A stretch of DNA of 64,000 nucleotides from Daucus carota subsp. sativus. Its lineage: Eukaryota; Streptophyta; Magnoliopsida; Apiales; Apiaceae. The translations under genes and the position numbers were made by a program. The stretch is from positions 4,551,131-4,615,130 of the forward strand of contig NC_030381.2 of assembly GCF_001625215.2 (NCBI RefSeq), read 5' to 3'. Shown here in pieces: positions 11,061-20,819 of this stretch; the first letter of the stretch is position 1, and the number at the start of each line of letters is the position of its first letter. The notes beneath the pieces are model-generated. The model was given only the letters and a program-made list of their open reading frames with translations. It did not search any database and had not been told where the DNA came from.

Positions 11061-11148
11061 ATTTTTTTTCTGCTCGTTTTTTGGCCTTCCCAGCTCGTTT
11101 TTTGGTAATCCCAGCACTCATATCCTATTCCAAAAACCTAGTTTAAGC

Positions 11149-11395
11149 CCCTAAACTCCCCCAACTCAACCCCAACTCCATACCTTTCCATCTCCACATC
11201 TATACATACATATACTTACAAATCCATACACACCCACAAGCACAATCTCATCTCTTTATTCAAACACACTTCTTCCTAATCCAATTCAACTACTACATCC
11301 ATATACATTCACCAATTTACACAATCCTACACTACTTCCTCTCTTTTATCTAAATCTTCCTAAAATCTCTACACCCACTACACACATTCAAACCT
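11149..11395 (+). promoter_or_regulatory. G-depleted, AUG-free leader before the second Athila ORF
   Basis: Roughly 247 bases immediately upstream of the second ORF contain only one G on the plus strand (in CAAGCAC near 11240) and no ATG. The rest is C, A and T. An unstructured leader of this kind is typical of an efficiently scanned mRNA 5' UTR. It suggests the second ORF is translated from its own spliced or internally initiated transcript. The function is inferred; the composition is seen directly. Confidence 0.6.
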
Positions 11396-12589
11396 ATGGC
11401 ACCCAAAAGAGCGAGGAGAGCCGAAAGTAGTAGTGTGCGAGGCACATCTACGGATTCATCGAGTTTGGGGGTTGAGGTTGCTAAGTTCACGACTCCGGAG
11501 GCTCGAGAGGAGTTTACTCGGCTTTTGGGGAAGCCTATTGCTAAGGAGAGGGGGTTCTTACCGTCACCGGCTGATGGTGAGTTGGTGCAGATGATTCGGC
11601 ATAGGGGGTGGGAGTCTTTTTGTGAGGCACCGGCACCGGTGCCGATGAGTATTGTGCGGGAGTTTTATGCTAATGCCCGAGCGGATCAAAACGGGTATTC
11701 GGTTGTTAGGGGGTTGACTGTGGATTATACCTTGGAGACAATCAAAAAGCTTATTGGGGGCACTGAGATGGAGTCCACTCAGGATGATTGGGTGAGAAAG
11801 GACAAACGGAACATTGATTTAGATCAAATTGTCTATGAGCTATGCATTCCGGGTACTACGTGGAAGCGTAATCCGTCTACTAATGTGAGAGCCACTTTCC
11901 CTGCCTCTACTATGAACAGGTATGCTCGAGCTTGGAACCTGTTTATTTGCCATAGTATTATGCCATCGGGACACCACCACGATGTCACTGTCGATCGGGC
12001 TATATTGTTGTTTGGGATTCTGAGTGGAAAGTATGTGGATATTGCATACGTCATCCACCAGAACATTATGAGATTTTTGAGGAGTCGCACTGGAGTGGCT
12101 ATACCTCACGCGACGATAGTGACCAAGTTATGTACTGCAGTGGGTGTTCGGTGGTCAGCAGATGAGCAGTTGCAGCTGCCGGGTGCCGCTATTGATCATG
12201 CTCTTATAGAGCGGCTACCTGAGTGGCCGGGTGGTCACGCCAGCCTTCGAGGATTGGGATATAGAGATGCCGATGGTAGACGGATGAGAGCACCACCTCC
12301 AGTTTCACCGGTTCGAGAGATTGCGGGGCCTTCTGAGCCCGTGGAGAGCTCTGGTACGGGGCGCCGTGGTTTCAGTGATTCACAGTTTAGGCGGCTCGCG
12401 AGGCGTATGGATACTATGCATGATATGCATAGCCGTTTTGCGAGAGATTTGACACAGGCGTTGGGGACTGCTTTTCGTGCTACGGGCGTAGACGTGGAGT
12501 GGCCTGTGTTCGGTGCAGATATGATTTATCCTCCAGCTGACTCTTCACCCGATGAGGGTGAGGAGAGTGATCGTTCTGACTCCTTATAG
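11396..12589 (+). CDS. Env-position second ORF of the Athila element (putative plant transposon protein)
   Basis: The product is 397 residues, in the place where Athila elements carry an env-like ORF. The central part (about residues 75-260) has the pattern of the plant domain annotated as putative plant transposon protein: a VREFYANA motif near 95, an RG-x-V-D-Y block, then a conserved HSIMPSGH stretch. The N-terminus is basic and Ser-rich, and the C-terminus is acidic (DEGEESDRSDSL). I see no signal peptide, membrane anchor or fusion peptide, so calling it an envelope protein is not supported. Its role in the element's life cycle is not established. The start ATG follows a 247-nt leader without other ATGs, which fixes the start convincingly. 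Confidence 0.8.
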   Translation: MAPKRARRAESSSVRGTSTDSSSLGVEVAKFTTPEAREEFTRLLGKPIAKERGFLPSPADGELVQMIRHRGWESFCEAPAPVPMSIVREFYANARADQNGYSVVRGLTVDYTLETIKKLIGGTEMESTQDDWVRKDKRNIDLDQIVYELCIPGTTWKRNPSTNVRATFPASTMNRYARAWNLFICHSIMPSGHHHDVTVDRAILLFGILSGKYVDIAYVIHQNIMRFLRSRTGVAIPHATIVTKLCTAVGVRWSADEQLQLPGAAIDHALIERLPEWPGGHASLRGLGYRDADGRRMRAPPPVSPVREIAGPSEPVESSGTGRRGFSDSQFRRLARRMDTMHDMHSRFARDLTQALGTAFRATGVDVEWPVFGADMIYPPADSSPDEGEESDRSDSL

Positions 12590-13094
12590 GTACATTCGAT
12601 CCTTTTTATCACCTTCAATGAGGGCATTGAAGATTTTAAGTTTGGGGGTGGTAATCTAAGGACTAGTATATAGTATATAGTGTGTGCATATAGGTTGCAT
12701 GTGGCATATAGTTTAGAATATGATCTCATATTGTTTGCATATTAGTTCATTTTCGTGTTCGTTTTTTATGCTTATATGCTTGTGTTTAGTATGTGTTAGT
12801 AGTTTCATATAGTTGCGTTGCATGAATCATGAAAGTTGTCTTCCAAGTTAATTTCCTATGAAGAATTTATGTGCATAATTTCTTGGCTAGTAGTTTCGAT
12901 CATATGTGATGCCGTGTTACTTGAAAACTGCTTGTGTGGAAATTGTAATTACACTTATGCTCTAGAGATAAGACTTAGACTAACTTATTTCTTGAGTCCT
13001 TGCGTTGAGTCGGGCGTAGAGTTTGGAGTACTCCCTTTTTGAAATTAGAGTTTGTAAATCTTAAGTTTGGGGGAGTTAAGGAATGAATATGCCT

Positions 13095-13132
<38 letters not shown>

Positions 13133-13784
13133 GAAAAAAAGAAGAAAAAAATATCAGGTACTCCTTTGAGATCAATAGGTAGAATGCAATGCCATGTGAA
13201 AGGGACGATCCATGTACTTGTGCTGGTATTAAGTGCAAATGTATTAGAATAAGCAAATTCTTGGTGACCTTTCACAACCTTTGATTACTGGAGAATTACT
13301 TGATTAAAAAAAAAAGAGAAAGGAAAAATAGAAAAAGAGAAGTCGAATGGCGGTCGTGACTCACTTACACTGAGAAGCGTCCCAACCTTAGACTTAGCAA
13401 GAAAAAGAAAAAAAATAGAAAAAATAGGAGAGGCATAGGAATTCTTTAATGACCCTAAGTGGTAGTTGACTCTTTAGTAAAGAAGTGTTTAAGCCTGATT
13501 CTGATTAACGGCTCATAGTGAGGACTCTGTTGAAGTTTGATAGTCTTTGTTTTGTTTCGCTAGAGAGCATGTTAGCACACACGATGCACTTCACACTAGT
13601 AGTGGAAGAGGACATGGCTAAAGTGTGAAAGAGATGAATGCCGAGAATGTTGCATATTTTGAGGATGCTATGTTAACAAGGATTACACTTCATGATTCGC
13701 TTAGATGTAGGCATTTAGTTGCATTCATGCATTGTATTATTAGAAATTGTGTGTGTGTCTATGCTTGAGGACAAGCATCGGTTT
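12590..13784 (+). other. Untranslated 3' region of Athila with two internal polypurine-like tracts
   Basis: There is no coding potential. TTTAAGTTTGGGGG-type tracts occur at about 12633-12649 and 13059-13074, besides the true tract before the 3' LTR. An A-run of about 25 with A/G extensions follows at 13100-13150. The region is shared with the left-hand Athila copy. Confidence 0.75.
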
Positions 13785-13797
13785 AAGTTTGGGGGTG
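13785..13797 (+). other. Polypurine tract of Athila
   Basis: AAGTTTGGGGGTG directly abuts the TG of the 3' LTR, the expected site of plus-strand priming. Confidence 0.9.
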
Positions 13798-15108
13798 TGA
13801 TAAGTGGATTTTATATCCACTTGGAAGCCTTCGTTTTGACTTAAATGGATGATTTGGCCTCAAGCTTTTGATATTTTTGATATGTTTTAGTGTAATGTTG
13901 TGCAGGTTTCTTTGGAGGAGAACGAAGAGGAGATTCATAGCTTTCAGTGAAAAAAAACGGCGAAGCAATCGGATGCGCGAGTCAAAAGTTATGGACAAAG
14001 AAGTGGGCTGCTGAATTGGGGCACCCGCCCCAAATCTGGGGCACCCGCCCCAAACTGGCAGCGAAAATTGAAGCCATTGGACCGTTTCTGATCCGGTACA
14101 AGGCCCGTTCGCTGGGGAAGTTTAAGAAAGGCTTTGGGGGACTAAAAACACAACCTAGAATCATTCCAAGGAGCACGTGACGGCTACGGAGAAGATCAAG
14201 ATCGAATTTCATAGCTTTTACTTTTGTAATTCTTCGAAGTAGGCGTAACTTTGGATGCTCGTGTCGGATTTGTTTCTTAACTCTTGTTCTAGTACTTTGA
14301 TATTGTTTTTCCTATTCAGTACCATGTTTACATTCAAACCCATGATGATGAGAAGTTCGATTATGAACTAATCATTATCATGGGATTTTAGCGGATTTAT
14401 CGATGAATTTCAGTAGTTAAATTGCCTTGTTCATATGTGATGGTTTGATTTCCTCGTATTGGTTGTGCTTATTCTTCTTGGATGCGTAGCTAACATCTAA
14501 GTTGTGGGTTAATCTTTATTGAAGCGACAGTGAATATATTGATTTAGAACTTGCCATGCGAGCATAGGTTTCGTGTTCGATAACATGACTTGTGATGTGA
14601 TTTTACCCATCTTGCATCGCCCTATGTAATCTTGATAGATAACTTGCTCTTCAACCGTTATGTTTTCAAATTCTATAGACATATAGGGTCTAAGCATAAT
14701 TGGTGTCTGTTTACCTTCTATCTTAATTGTGGATGTGTAGCAGTATGGTGCACGTATAACGACAGTTAGCGTGTATCAGTTTCGTGTTATCTGATTAGTT
14801 ATCAACCATTACAATCGAATAAAGGTAGAACTCTGATTGAAGTTGTTAATGAAGCTAGAATCCCATGTCCTATTCTCATTAGTAAATCGTTATTCTATTA
14901 GTTCATAATTCTTAGTTTCATAATTCAAATAGGATTAGTTAAGTATAAAACCAAAACCCAATTTGATTACTTGTCCAAGCATTGAATAATAATCATACAT
15001 TGGTGCATAAGTGCATATTTCTGAATACACCGGTCTCTGTGGGTACGAACTTGAATAATATTCTATATTACTTGTGACCACGTACACTTGCGTGATTTTG
15101 TGCGAACA
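13798..15108 (+). repeat. 3' LTR of the intact Athila element (1311 bp)
   Basis: It has the same length as the 5' LTR, with one substitution noticed (G at 15032 where the 5' LTR has A). The truncated left-hand copy also has A, so the change is probably new in this LTR. It is followed directly by the GTGAC target duplication. Confidence 0.97.
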
Positions 15109-15691
15109 GTGACAGCAAGTAACAGTGTAACAATAACAGAAATCAGGCATATCATACAGATTATGCAAGCAAAAACTCTTGTAAATCATCTATATTAGAT
15201 TTAGTCACACAACTATATTTAGAAAATAAATCATCTATATTAAATTTAGTTAAAATAATTGATTTACAACAATCCATGGCAAGCCCAAACTTCTGAGCCT
15301 CTTCTAAGTTGTGCACTTGTTCCCAAACACTCGCCCTCACTACTGTGAATGATGACACTTGTGTCAAGCTCGGCCGTTTGGTTAATACTGTCTTCTTTAG
15401 AGCCTGGATATATATTTGTTTCATTTATAACAAATGTTGCTATGACCTTGATTTTCAAGTATCTTGTATTAATTATCTCCTTCGTTTGTCTGATCTGGTT
15501 AACCAGTGGTCCTAGTACTTCCATCAGCATAGTAGCTAGACAACAATTATTTTTTTTTAATTTTGTCATCAAGTTCTCTGAAAACAACCGAAATCTTATT
15601 AGAATTACATATAAAAATTAGACTAATATGATTATGTGAACTATCTTTTCAATTTATATTCAACCCAAGAACCTCTCGTGATGACTATCTA

Positions 15692-15775
15692 TATTAGATT
15701 AGCTAAAATTATGAAATATTAGCCCAATCCTGTATTCTACAATCAAAAAACACTGGTAAGAGGAAAGTACAATAT
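15692..15775. repeat. 84-bp direct repeat, copy 1
   Basis: It starts TATTAGATTAGCTAAAATTA and recurs almost unchanged at 16806-16889, both inside the proposed Helitron. Only a few bases differ near the 3' part. Confidence 0.85.
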
Positions 15776-15805
15776 AGAAAGCGTAGGGATACATGGTTGA
15801 ATTAC

Positions 15806-15947
15806 CCAAACTCTTTGTTTAGACTATTTGCAACAGCTGTTCCGGCTTTGCCCCCACCATATCTCTTGGTAAAATCTTCCTTGATTCTTTCAAGGAAAGC
15901 CATAGGCAGCTGTCAACCAGCAGATTCAACAGCAGCAACACAAAATG
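15806..15947 (-). pseudogene. Captured exon of a VAMP72-type R-SNARE gene
   Basis: Read on the minus strand, the stretch encodes CVAAVESAG, a stop, then [20 protein letters not shown] and the ending [10 protein letters not shown]. This is the end of the longin domain of plant VAMP721/722-like vesicle SNAREs. It ends at a GTAAT donor exactly after NKEFG, and a CAG acceptor precedes it. The in-frame TGA stands where family members have Arg (CGA to TGA), so it cannot encode a normal protein. Neither the SNARE motif nor the membrane anchor follows nearby. It is a single captured exon inside the proposed Helitron. Confidence 0.8.
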
Positions 15948-16331
15948 CTGCATTATAGAACACATTGGTACTACAACTTGTGAATAAACTAAATAATTAA
16001 TCTAAAAATGCATTCAAAACACAAAAACAGATAATCCTAGTAATGAAATTTACACTTCTATCTCCTCTACAACTGTGAACAACTTTTCTAAGTAATCTAA
16101 AATGATTCTTACACATTGCTTATTGTTTTTAGATCTTATGCATATGTGAATATATGACAAACAGAATAAGGAACTTCTGGGCCTCTGGCACACCTATATT
16201 GCATGGAGTTCACACCTAATTTAATGTGATTATAAAGTAGACTTGTGATATGGATCATCAGAACAGAACAAAACAAACAACTCAAGAGAAAGTTCAGCTT
16301 AATTTCTTCAGGACAGATAAGAAGTATTAAT

Positions 16332-16333
<2 letters not shown>

Positions 16334-16398
<65 letters not shown>
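16334..16398. repeat. (TA)n microsatellite
   Basis: An uninterrupted TA dinucleotide run of about 65 bases. Confidence 0.97.
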
Positions 16399-16400
<2 letters not shown>

Positions 16401-16805
16401 TTATGTCTGCATCAACTAATGGTTTCAAAAAAATAACAACAAATGTGGTAATAGAAATTTGTAAACATTAGGAAAATATGGCTCATTATCCTGTCACCAA
16501 ATGAATAATTATTTGGGCAGATAAACATTGCTGCTCTCTGATCCTAAAAGTGGTGACAGAATTCTCGTATCAGAAGCTGCAAAGGATATCAACCACGTAA
16601 CTTCAATATTGATCCCTTTTCTCCAAATAAATCACCAAATGTCAATACAAATTCAGAATACATATACATTACAGGCACTTAAGCATAATTCTTTCAGCAG
16701 AACATGTTACGATTTACAATATCTCATATCTGCATTATATCATGATCGTCAAATTCTAATAACTGCAAGTCAATCAATAAAAAAACATTGCATTCTACAA
16801 TCCTG

Positions 16806-16889
16806 TATTAGATTAGCTAAAATTATGAAATATTAGCCCAATCCTGTATTCTACAATCAAAAAACATAAGTAAGAGGAAATTACAATAT
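16806..16889. repeat. 84-bp direct repeat, copy 2
   Basis: Second copy of the repeat at 15692-15775, same orientation, 1.1 kb away. Confidence 0.85.
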
Positions 16890-17100
16890 GCGATTCAAAA
16901 AACGCATTCTTATAGTATTATGCCTGGATCAAGGTGCATTATCACTATGACTCTTAGTCACTGGATTGGCTAATATCCGAGGTGGAATCAAACCACATGT
17001 GGGCAAGATCATGACTTGCATTCATGACTCTAAACTATCATAGTTTAAGTGATTAATGATAGTTTAGAGTGCCCGAGTCTTTCAATGTCAGGTTTGGGAA

Positions 17101-17379
17101 TCATGTGCATGGTGTAGCACGTGTGATTCCAGAACCTAACATCACAGTCATAACATCATAGTCACATAATAATTGGTAGAAATATCTATGTGTCAATCTT
17201 GTGTAAAGAATGTACTGAGCCAGGAAATGTGCTGAGCTAAGAGTATTTGTACTTGAACCATGTGTGGACTGGGAGAGTTGTTGGTGGTTCATATTGGCAG
17301 GAGTTGGAGTTTCAAATCGCGAAACTGGCACAGTCTTGTTATATGCTGCAAGTAATAAATCTAATTGCTTCAGAACCAT
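17101..17379 (-). other. Unidentified open stretch, possible captured exon
   Basis: A minus-strand ORF of 92 codons contains SRFETPTPANMNHQQLSQ, a composition that looks coding (Ser/Thr/Gln-rich, low-complexity). Downstream residues look random, so only the first half may be exon. I do not recognise the family. It lies inside the proposed Helitron. Confidence 0.25.
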
Positions 17380-18126
17380 AGTCGCTGAAGAAAATTTTAC
17401 ATATGTATCAATCTATATATTAATGTAATGTCAAGTAACAGTTAGTATGTCACAGAACATGAAACTGATAAAATGCAACATCCACAAATATGTAAGAAAT
17501 TATGTACCAATATCACGATGATAAATCTTCTATGATGCGTTGCCCGAAACTTCACTAATAGTCAATGCAGAATCCTTGAATCCTGTATATGATTTTAAAA
17601 TCTTAATCCAATTTGGTGCTTAAATTAACGACTATAGTATACATGTCATAACGCCGCACTTGAAATCTGGAAAAAAATCATAAATATATCAAGAGCCTAA
17701 ATATGTATTATATAACTTTATACAAACTTAGCATTTTTTGTCAAATACATTATCAACCTGTTTTATCCATTAGAATGAAAATTTTTAACTTTTCTATTTA
17801 TGCGTGTTTCATGAATGAGGGCAAGAGTGTGTGAGGATTTTGCATAATTGTGAATTTTAGCATTTACAGAGAAGAAAAATTGGGGTTTTGTGTTAATTAT
17901 TCAATCTTTTTACCCTTTTCTTGATTTCAGATACTTTAGTTTACTGGGTTTATTCAGTTCTTGAATTTGGATTATGTGTAAACATTAATCTTGAACAGGG
18001 TATTTTTGAACTGCACTAAATGGGAGGTTGTTTCAGCAAGAAAGATAAGCAAGCAGCTGGTAATGGGCAAAGGGCCTTAGCAAACTAAAGTATAATTCAG
18101 TTACTAAAAAAGGGCCTGATAAGTAC

Positions 18127-18329
18127 CTCGAAAGTGATCCCAGCCGCACAAAGGTAATCGGATAGAACAGTGACAGAAGCTGATCTGTAGCCTGTAGGTG
18201 CCAAGAACAGTGCCATCCTTGACTATATCAGAAGCTTTGTCACCCCAAGTTATCACTGTTTGATATGCTGCATTCTGATTTCCAATCAAGGAGATATACG
18301 GCTTCGATGCCGGGATTATTACCTTTTCC
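18127..18329 (-). pseudogene. Captured, frameshifted exon of a pectin methylesterase-like gene
   Basis: On the minus strand, between a CGCAG acceptor and a GTACTT donor, the exon encodes EKVIIPASKPYISLIGNQN, then a VITWGDKA block, and in another frame SASVTVLSDYLCAAGITFE. These are the KPYI..G...T.I.W and SASV.V....A..ITF blocks of plant pectinesterases of the PPME/QRT1-like type. The frame changes at a 7-bp tandem duplication (CTGTAGC/CTGTAGG, plus strand 18185-18198), which breaks the reading frame. Catalytic Asp and Gln motifs lie in later exons that are absent. It is a captured pseudogene exon. Confidence 0.75.
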
Positions 18330-19137
18330 CTGCGAAATTTCCAGAAAGACTTATAGTATTGGAAGTGAAGATTCTAAAATTGAAAGCCCATCATATAAAT
18401 GAAATGTAAAGAAATAATCAAAAACCACTGTACTTACAAAAGAAGAAACTGATAAAATAAAAACTAATCACATATCTGATAATGTAAAGAAATAATCAGA
18501 AAAGCTTATAATATCTATTTAAGATTTAATTTTTTTTCAATGGCAAAAACACAGACACTGTTGGTTAACTTCCGTTCAAGATCAGCTATATTTATAAGAA
18601 AAAATTTGAAAATAAATTTAAGATTTTATGCATCATCTTGATCGCATCCACTGTAAGGAGGTCATGATTATTATACTAACTGAATTCTTTCATCAGCTTG
18701 GCCCTTTTTTGTCGAGAGGCGTTACCAACTTTAACAAATTCAACAGGACTATATATGATGCATTATCACATCAAATATCTCTTCTAGACCTCAATATATG
18801 GTGTGTGTGTGTGTAAAAAATCTGTTCAAAAATCACAATGCACAGGGACGTAACTCCACAATTTTAAGTAAACAAAGGAGTTTAAACCACCATAGAGTTC
18901 AATGTTGAATATTGACGGAGTAAGAACCTGCAATACCCATTAAAGTAGAAACTTTCAACTTGAATAAATCAGCTTTGATGGTCATTACTAAATGGTACGC
19001 TCTATACCACCATAGAGTTCAATGTTGAATATTGACCGACTATAGAAGTTGCTTGAAGGACAAAGAAAACGATTGAACTATGCATCAAAGATCAATTACC
19101 TTAATCTCGAGTACACCTAGCGAAGATCGACACTTAC

Positions 19138-19380
19138 CTGATTCCATTGTCTGAGAGATGAGTGTGTACCGGAATCTGAAACTCTGCGTCGGTAGAAAGA
19201 GTCGTCACAGGCACGTTGAGTTTTCAAATTGCAGGAGTATCTGGCTGCTGAAATCATGGATGGAAAGTGGTGGAGTTAACAGCTCCTGAAATGACGGGAA
19301 AAAATAACCGACCGAGGATTTCAAAAAATAATGTGGAGCGCCCGCTTTCGGTCGGATCCAACGCGAATTGAAGCAGGTCT
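19138..19380 (-). pseudogene. Captured 5' gene end: leader, ATG and first donor site
   Basis: On the minus strand a C/T-rich leader precedes ATGGAATCAG (19147-19138), directly followed by a strong donor, GTAAGTG. This has the form of a first coding exon of a host gene, but only three codons are present and the gene cannot be identified. It lies near the proposed 5' end of the Helitron, so it could supply a promoter for chimeric transcripts across the captured exons. That role is inference. Confidence 0.35.
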
Positions 19381-19540
19381 TAGTTCTATTGTACAACGGG
19401 TCAGTACCCGTTAGAACTTGGATGATCCAAGGAGCCTGGCAGATTACTTTTAAACCCCTGGATAGTACTGGGAAAAAAAAGGAAGTAGGGGCAGAAAGTG
19501 TAATTCGGCATCCTGTTTGTATTCACAAATTAGGATTATA

Positions 19541-19581
19541 TAGATAGATAGATATAGATATAGATATAGATATAGATATAT
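19541..19581. repeat. GATA/GATATA microsatellite at the proposed Helitron 5' end
   Basis: TAGATAGATAGA passes into about five GATATA repeats. It makes the exact Helitron boundary ambiguous. Confidence 0.85.
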
Positions 19582-20460
19582 CACACCGGATATGTTTATA
19601 TTTCATTTATTTCTATTTTTGTCTAGAAAAATAGGTATGATATTAAACTAATTTATTATATTTTTTAGGGATAGAATCTTGATCATTATATTTAATAATA
19701 ATATTTTGACAATTTACTGTGCATCAATTGTTTCAAGAGTTTTCCGCATCAATTCATTCGATTTCTGAGGGGACGTGCACAGTAAATGCCAGTGAACATT
19801 CTCTCTTCTTCACGTAACTGTCTTGATTAATATTTCACCCCTCTACTCGGACATCATAAACTTCTTCCGACACGTGGTTGTTGGTTTCATTTAACATCAT
19901 ATTTGAGACGAAATCCATTTTCAAATTATCATCTTTCGAAAAGCGTTCAAATCATTCAATTGGCGGAAAATTTTGTGACACACGTAAGTCCCATATAACA
20001 AAATTATGGGTGAAGGTAAATCTCATGTAAAGTTAACCATGAGTAAAAGAAATATATTTATATTGTATCATACGTTATTTTATTTATTGTGCACGACGCG
20101 AGAGGTCTTACGGAAACAGCATCAGACTCTTCTCAAAACAAAGTACGTCTGGTTTGGTTTTATCTGCCGTACTCATGACAATCACATCAAATATTTTGAT
20201 CTTTACCTTCAACTGATTATTAATAAATTTATCTAATCAATTACTTCTCAACCTTATAATTTTATCATCTTTCAAGGTCAAAAATGATATTTTTATCTAC
20301 AATAATCCTATTCTGAACCATCAACACGGAATTTCACATAAATAGAACTTTTCAAATTTTTATCAATTAATTGCCAAAAAACATTTCAAAAACTTTTTAA
20401 TAATTATTTTTTACTCTTGGCAAAAAATAATAATTTATTTTCACTTTCTATGACTATGAC
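19582..20460. other. Intergenic and promoter region upstream of the HEMK2 gene
   Basis: AT-rich sequence without coding potential. It includes a GTGACACACGTAAG stretch with a CACGT core near 19975 and a CACGTGG box near 19873. No transposon ends were recognised. It presumably holds the promoter of the gene starting near 20470. Confidence 0.4.
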
Positions 20461-20564
20461 CCGACCCGACCCGCATATGGCGAATCAGAAGATTTAAAGC
20501 TCAATTTAAAAACCAAGGCCAAAAAGAACAGGAGCACAAAGCAGCGGCAACACAACGCTTGTCA
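20461..20564 (+). other. Probable 5'-UTR exon of the HEMK2 gene with a short upstream ORF
   Basis: A (CCGAC)n-rich start is followed by non-coding sequence that ends at the donor CA|GTAAGA (20564/20565). The matching acceptor would be TTTGGCAG at 22103, 14 bases before the coding ATG. An ATG at 20477 opens a 6-codon ORF ending TAA at 20497, so the mRNA may carry a mini upstream ORF. All of this is inferred from splice signals. Confidence 0.45.
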
Positions 20565-20819
20565 GTAAGATTCTCTCTAACCCATATAATCATATATACA
20601 TCATCAATCTGTATTTATAACTCTGATTACACATCTTTCATAATCTTTTTGTTTGTATGTATGTATGTATTCATATGTTTTGTTAAGCTTCTCTTTTGTT
20701 TTAATTCACTTAATTATGAAAAAATAATGTATGGTACTATATGCATTTACTGGAGCTACACATATGTGTGTTGTAATATATCTGCGTTGCTACAATTTGG
20801 GTAAATTGGGTATGGATTA

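Larger units (their letters stand above)
3873..15108 (+). mobile_element. Complete, recently inserted Athila-type Ty3/gypsy LTR retrotransposon
   Basis: All structural parts are present in order: 5' LTR, tRNA-Asp primer-binding site, one long Gag-Pol ORF, a spacer, a second ORF, a polypurine tract and the 3' LTR. The 5-bp target duplication GTGAC is perfect (3868-3872 and 15109-15113). Both LTRs are 1311 bp and I found one difference, A at 5107 versus G at 15032. That implies a very young insertion (tens of thousands of years under a rate near 1e-8 per site per year). With an uninterrupted 1798-codon polyprotein, it may be autonomous. It landed inside the proposed Helitron. Confidence 0.97.
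2057..19544 (-). mobile_element. Putative non-autonomous Helitron carrying captured gene fragments, interrupted by Athila
   Basis: On the minus strand the proposed 3' end reads CTAG (2060-2057), preceded by a GC-rich hairpin whose arms are CCCGTG and CACGGG (2069-2087). The next plus-strand base outward is A, as expected for A^T insertion. The best 5' end is the TC at 19544, where the minus strand starts TCTATATAATCC and the flank is T; an adjacent GATA/GATATA microsatellite offers alternative TC positions. Removing the Athila insertion leaves about 6.2 kb. It contains minus-strand exon pieces with splice sites from unrelated genes (VAMP72, pectin methylesterase-like and others). No Rep/helicase sequence was seen. 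The 3' terminus is well supported; the 5' end and single-element status are inference. Confidence 0.55.

Noticed and set aside
10786..11146. Several overlapping ORFs of 65-111 codons on both strands
   Set aside because: They exist only because the GC-rich repeat block and the homopolymer runs lack stop codons; their translations are poly-Lys or poly-Phe and Arg/Ala/Pro repeats.
11396..12589. Calling the second Athila ORF a true envelope glycoprotein
   Set aside because: No signal peptide, transmembrane anchor or fusion peptide is visible; only its position is env-like.
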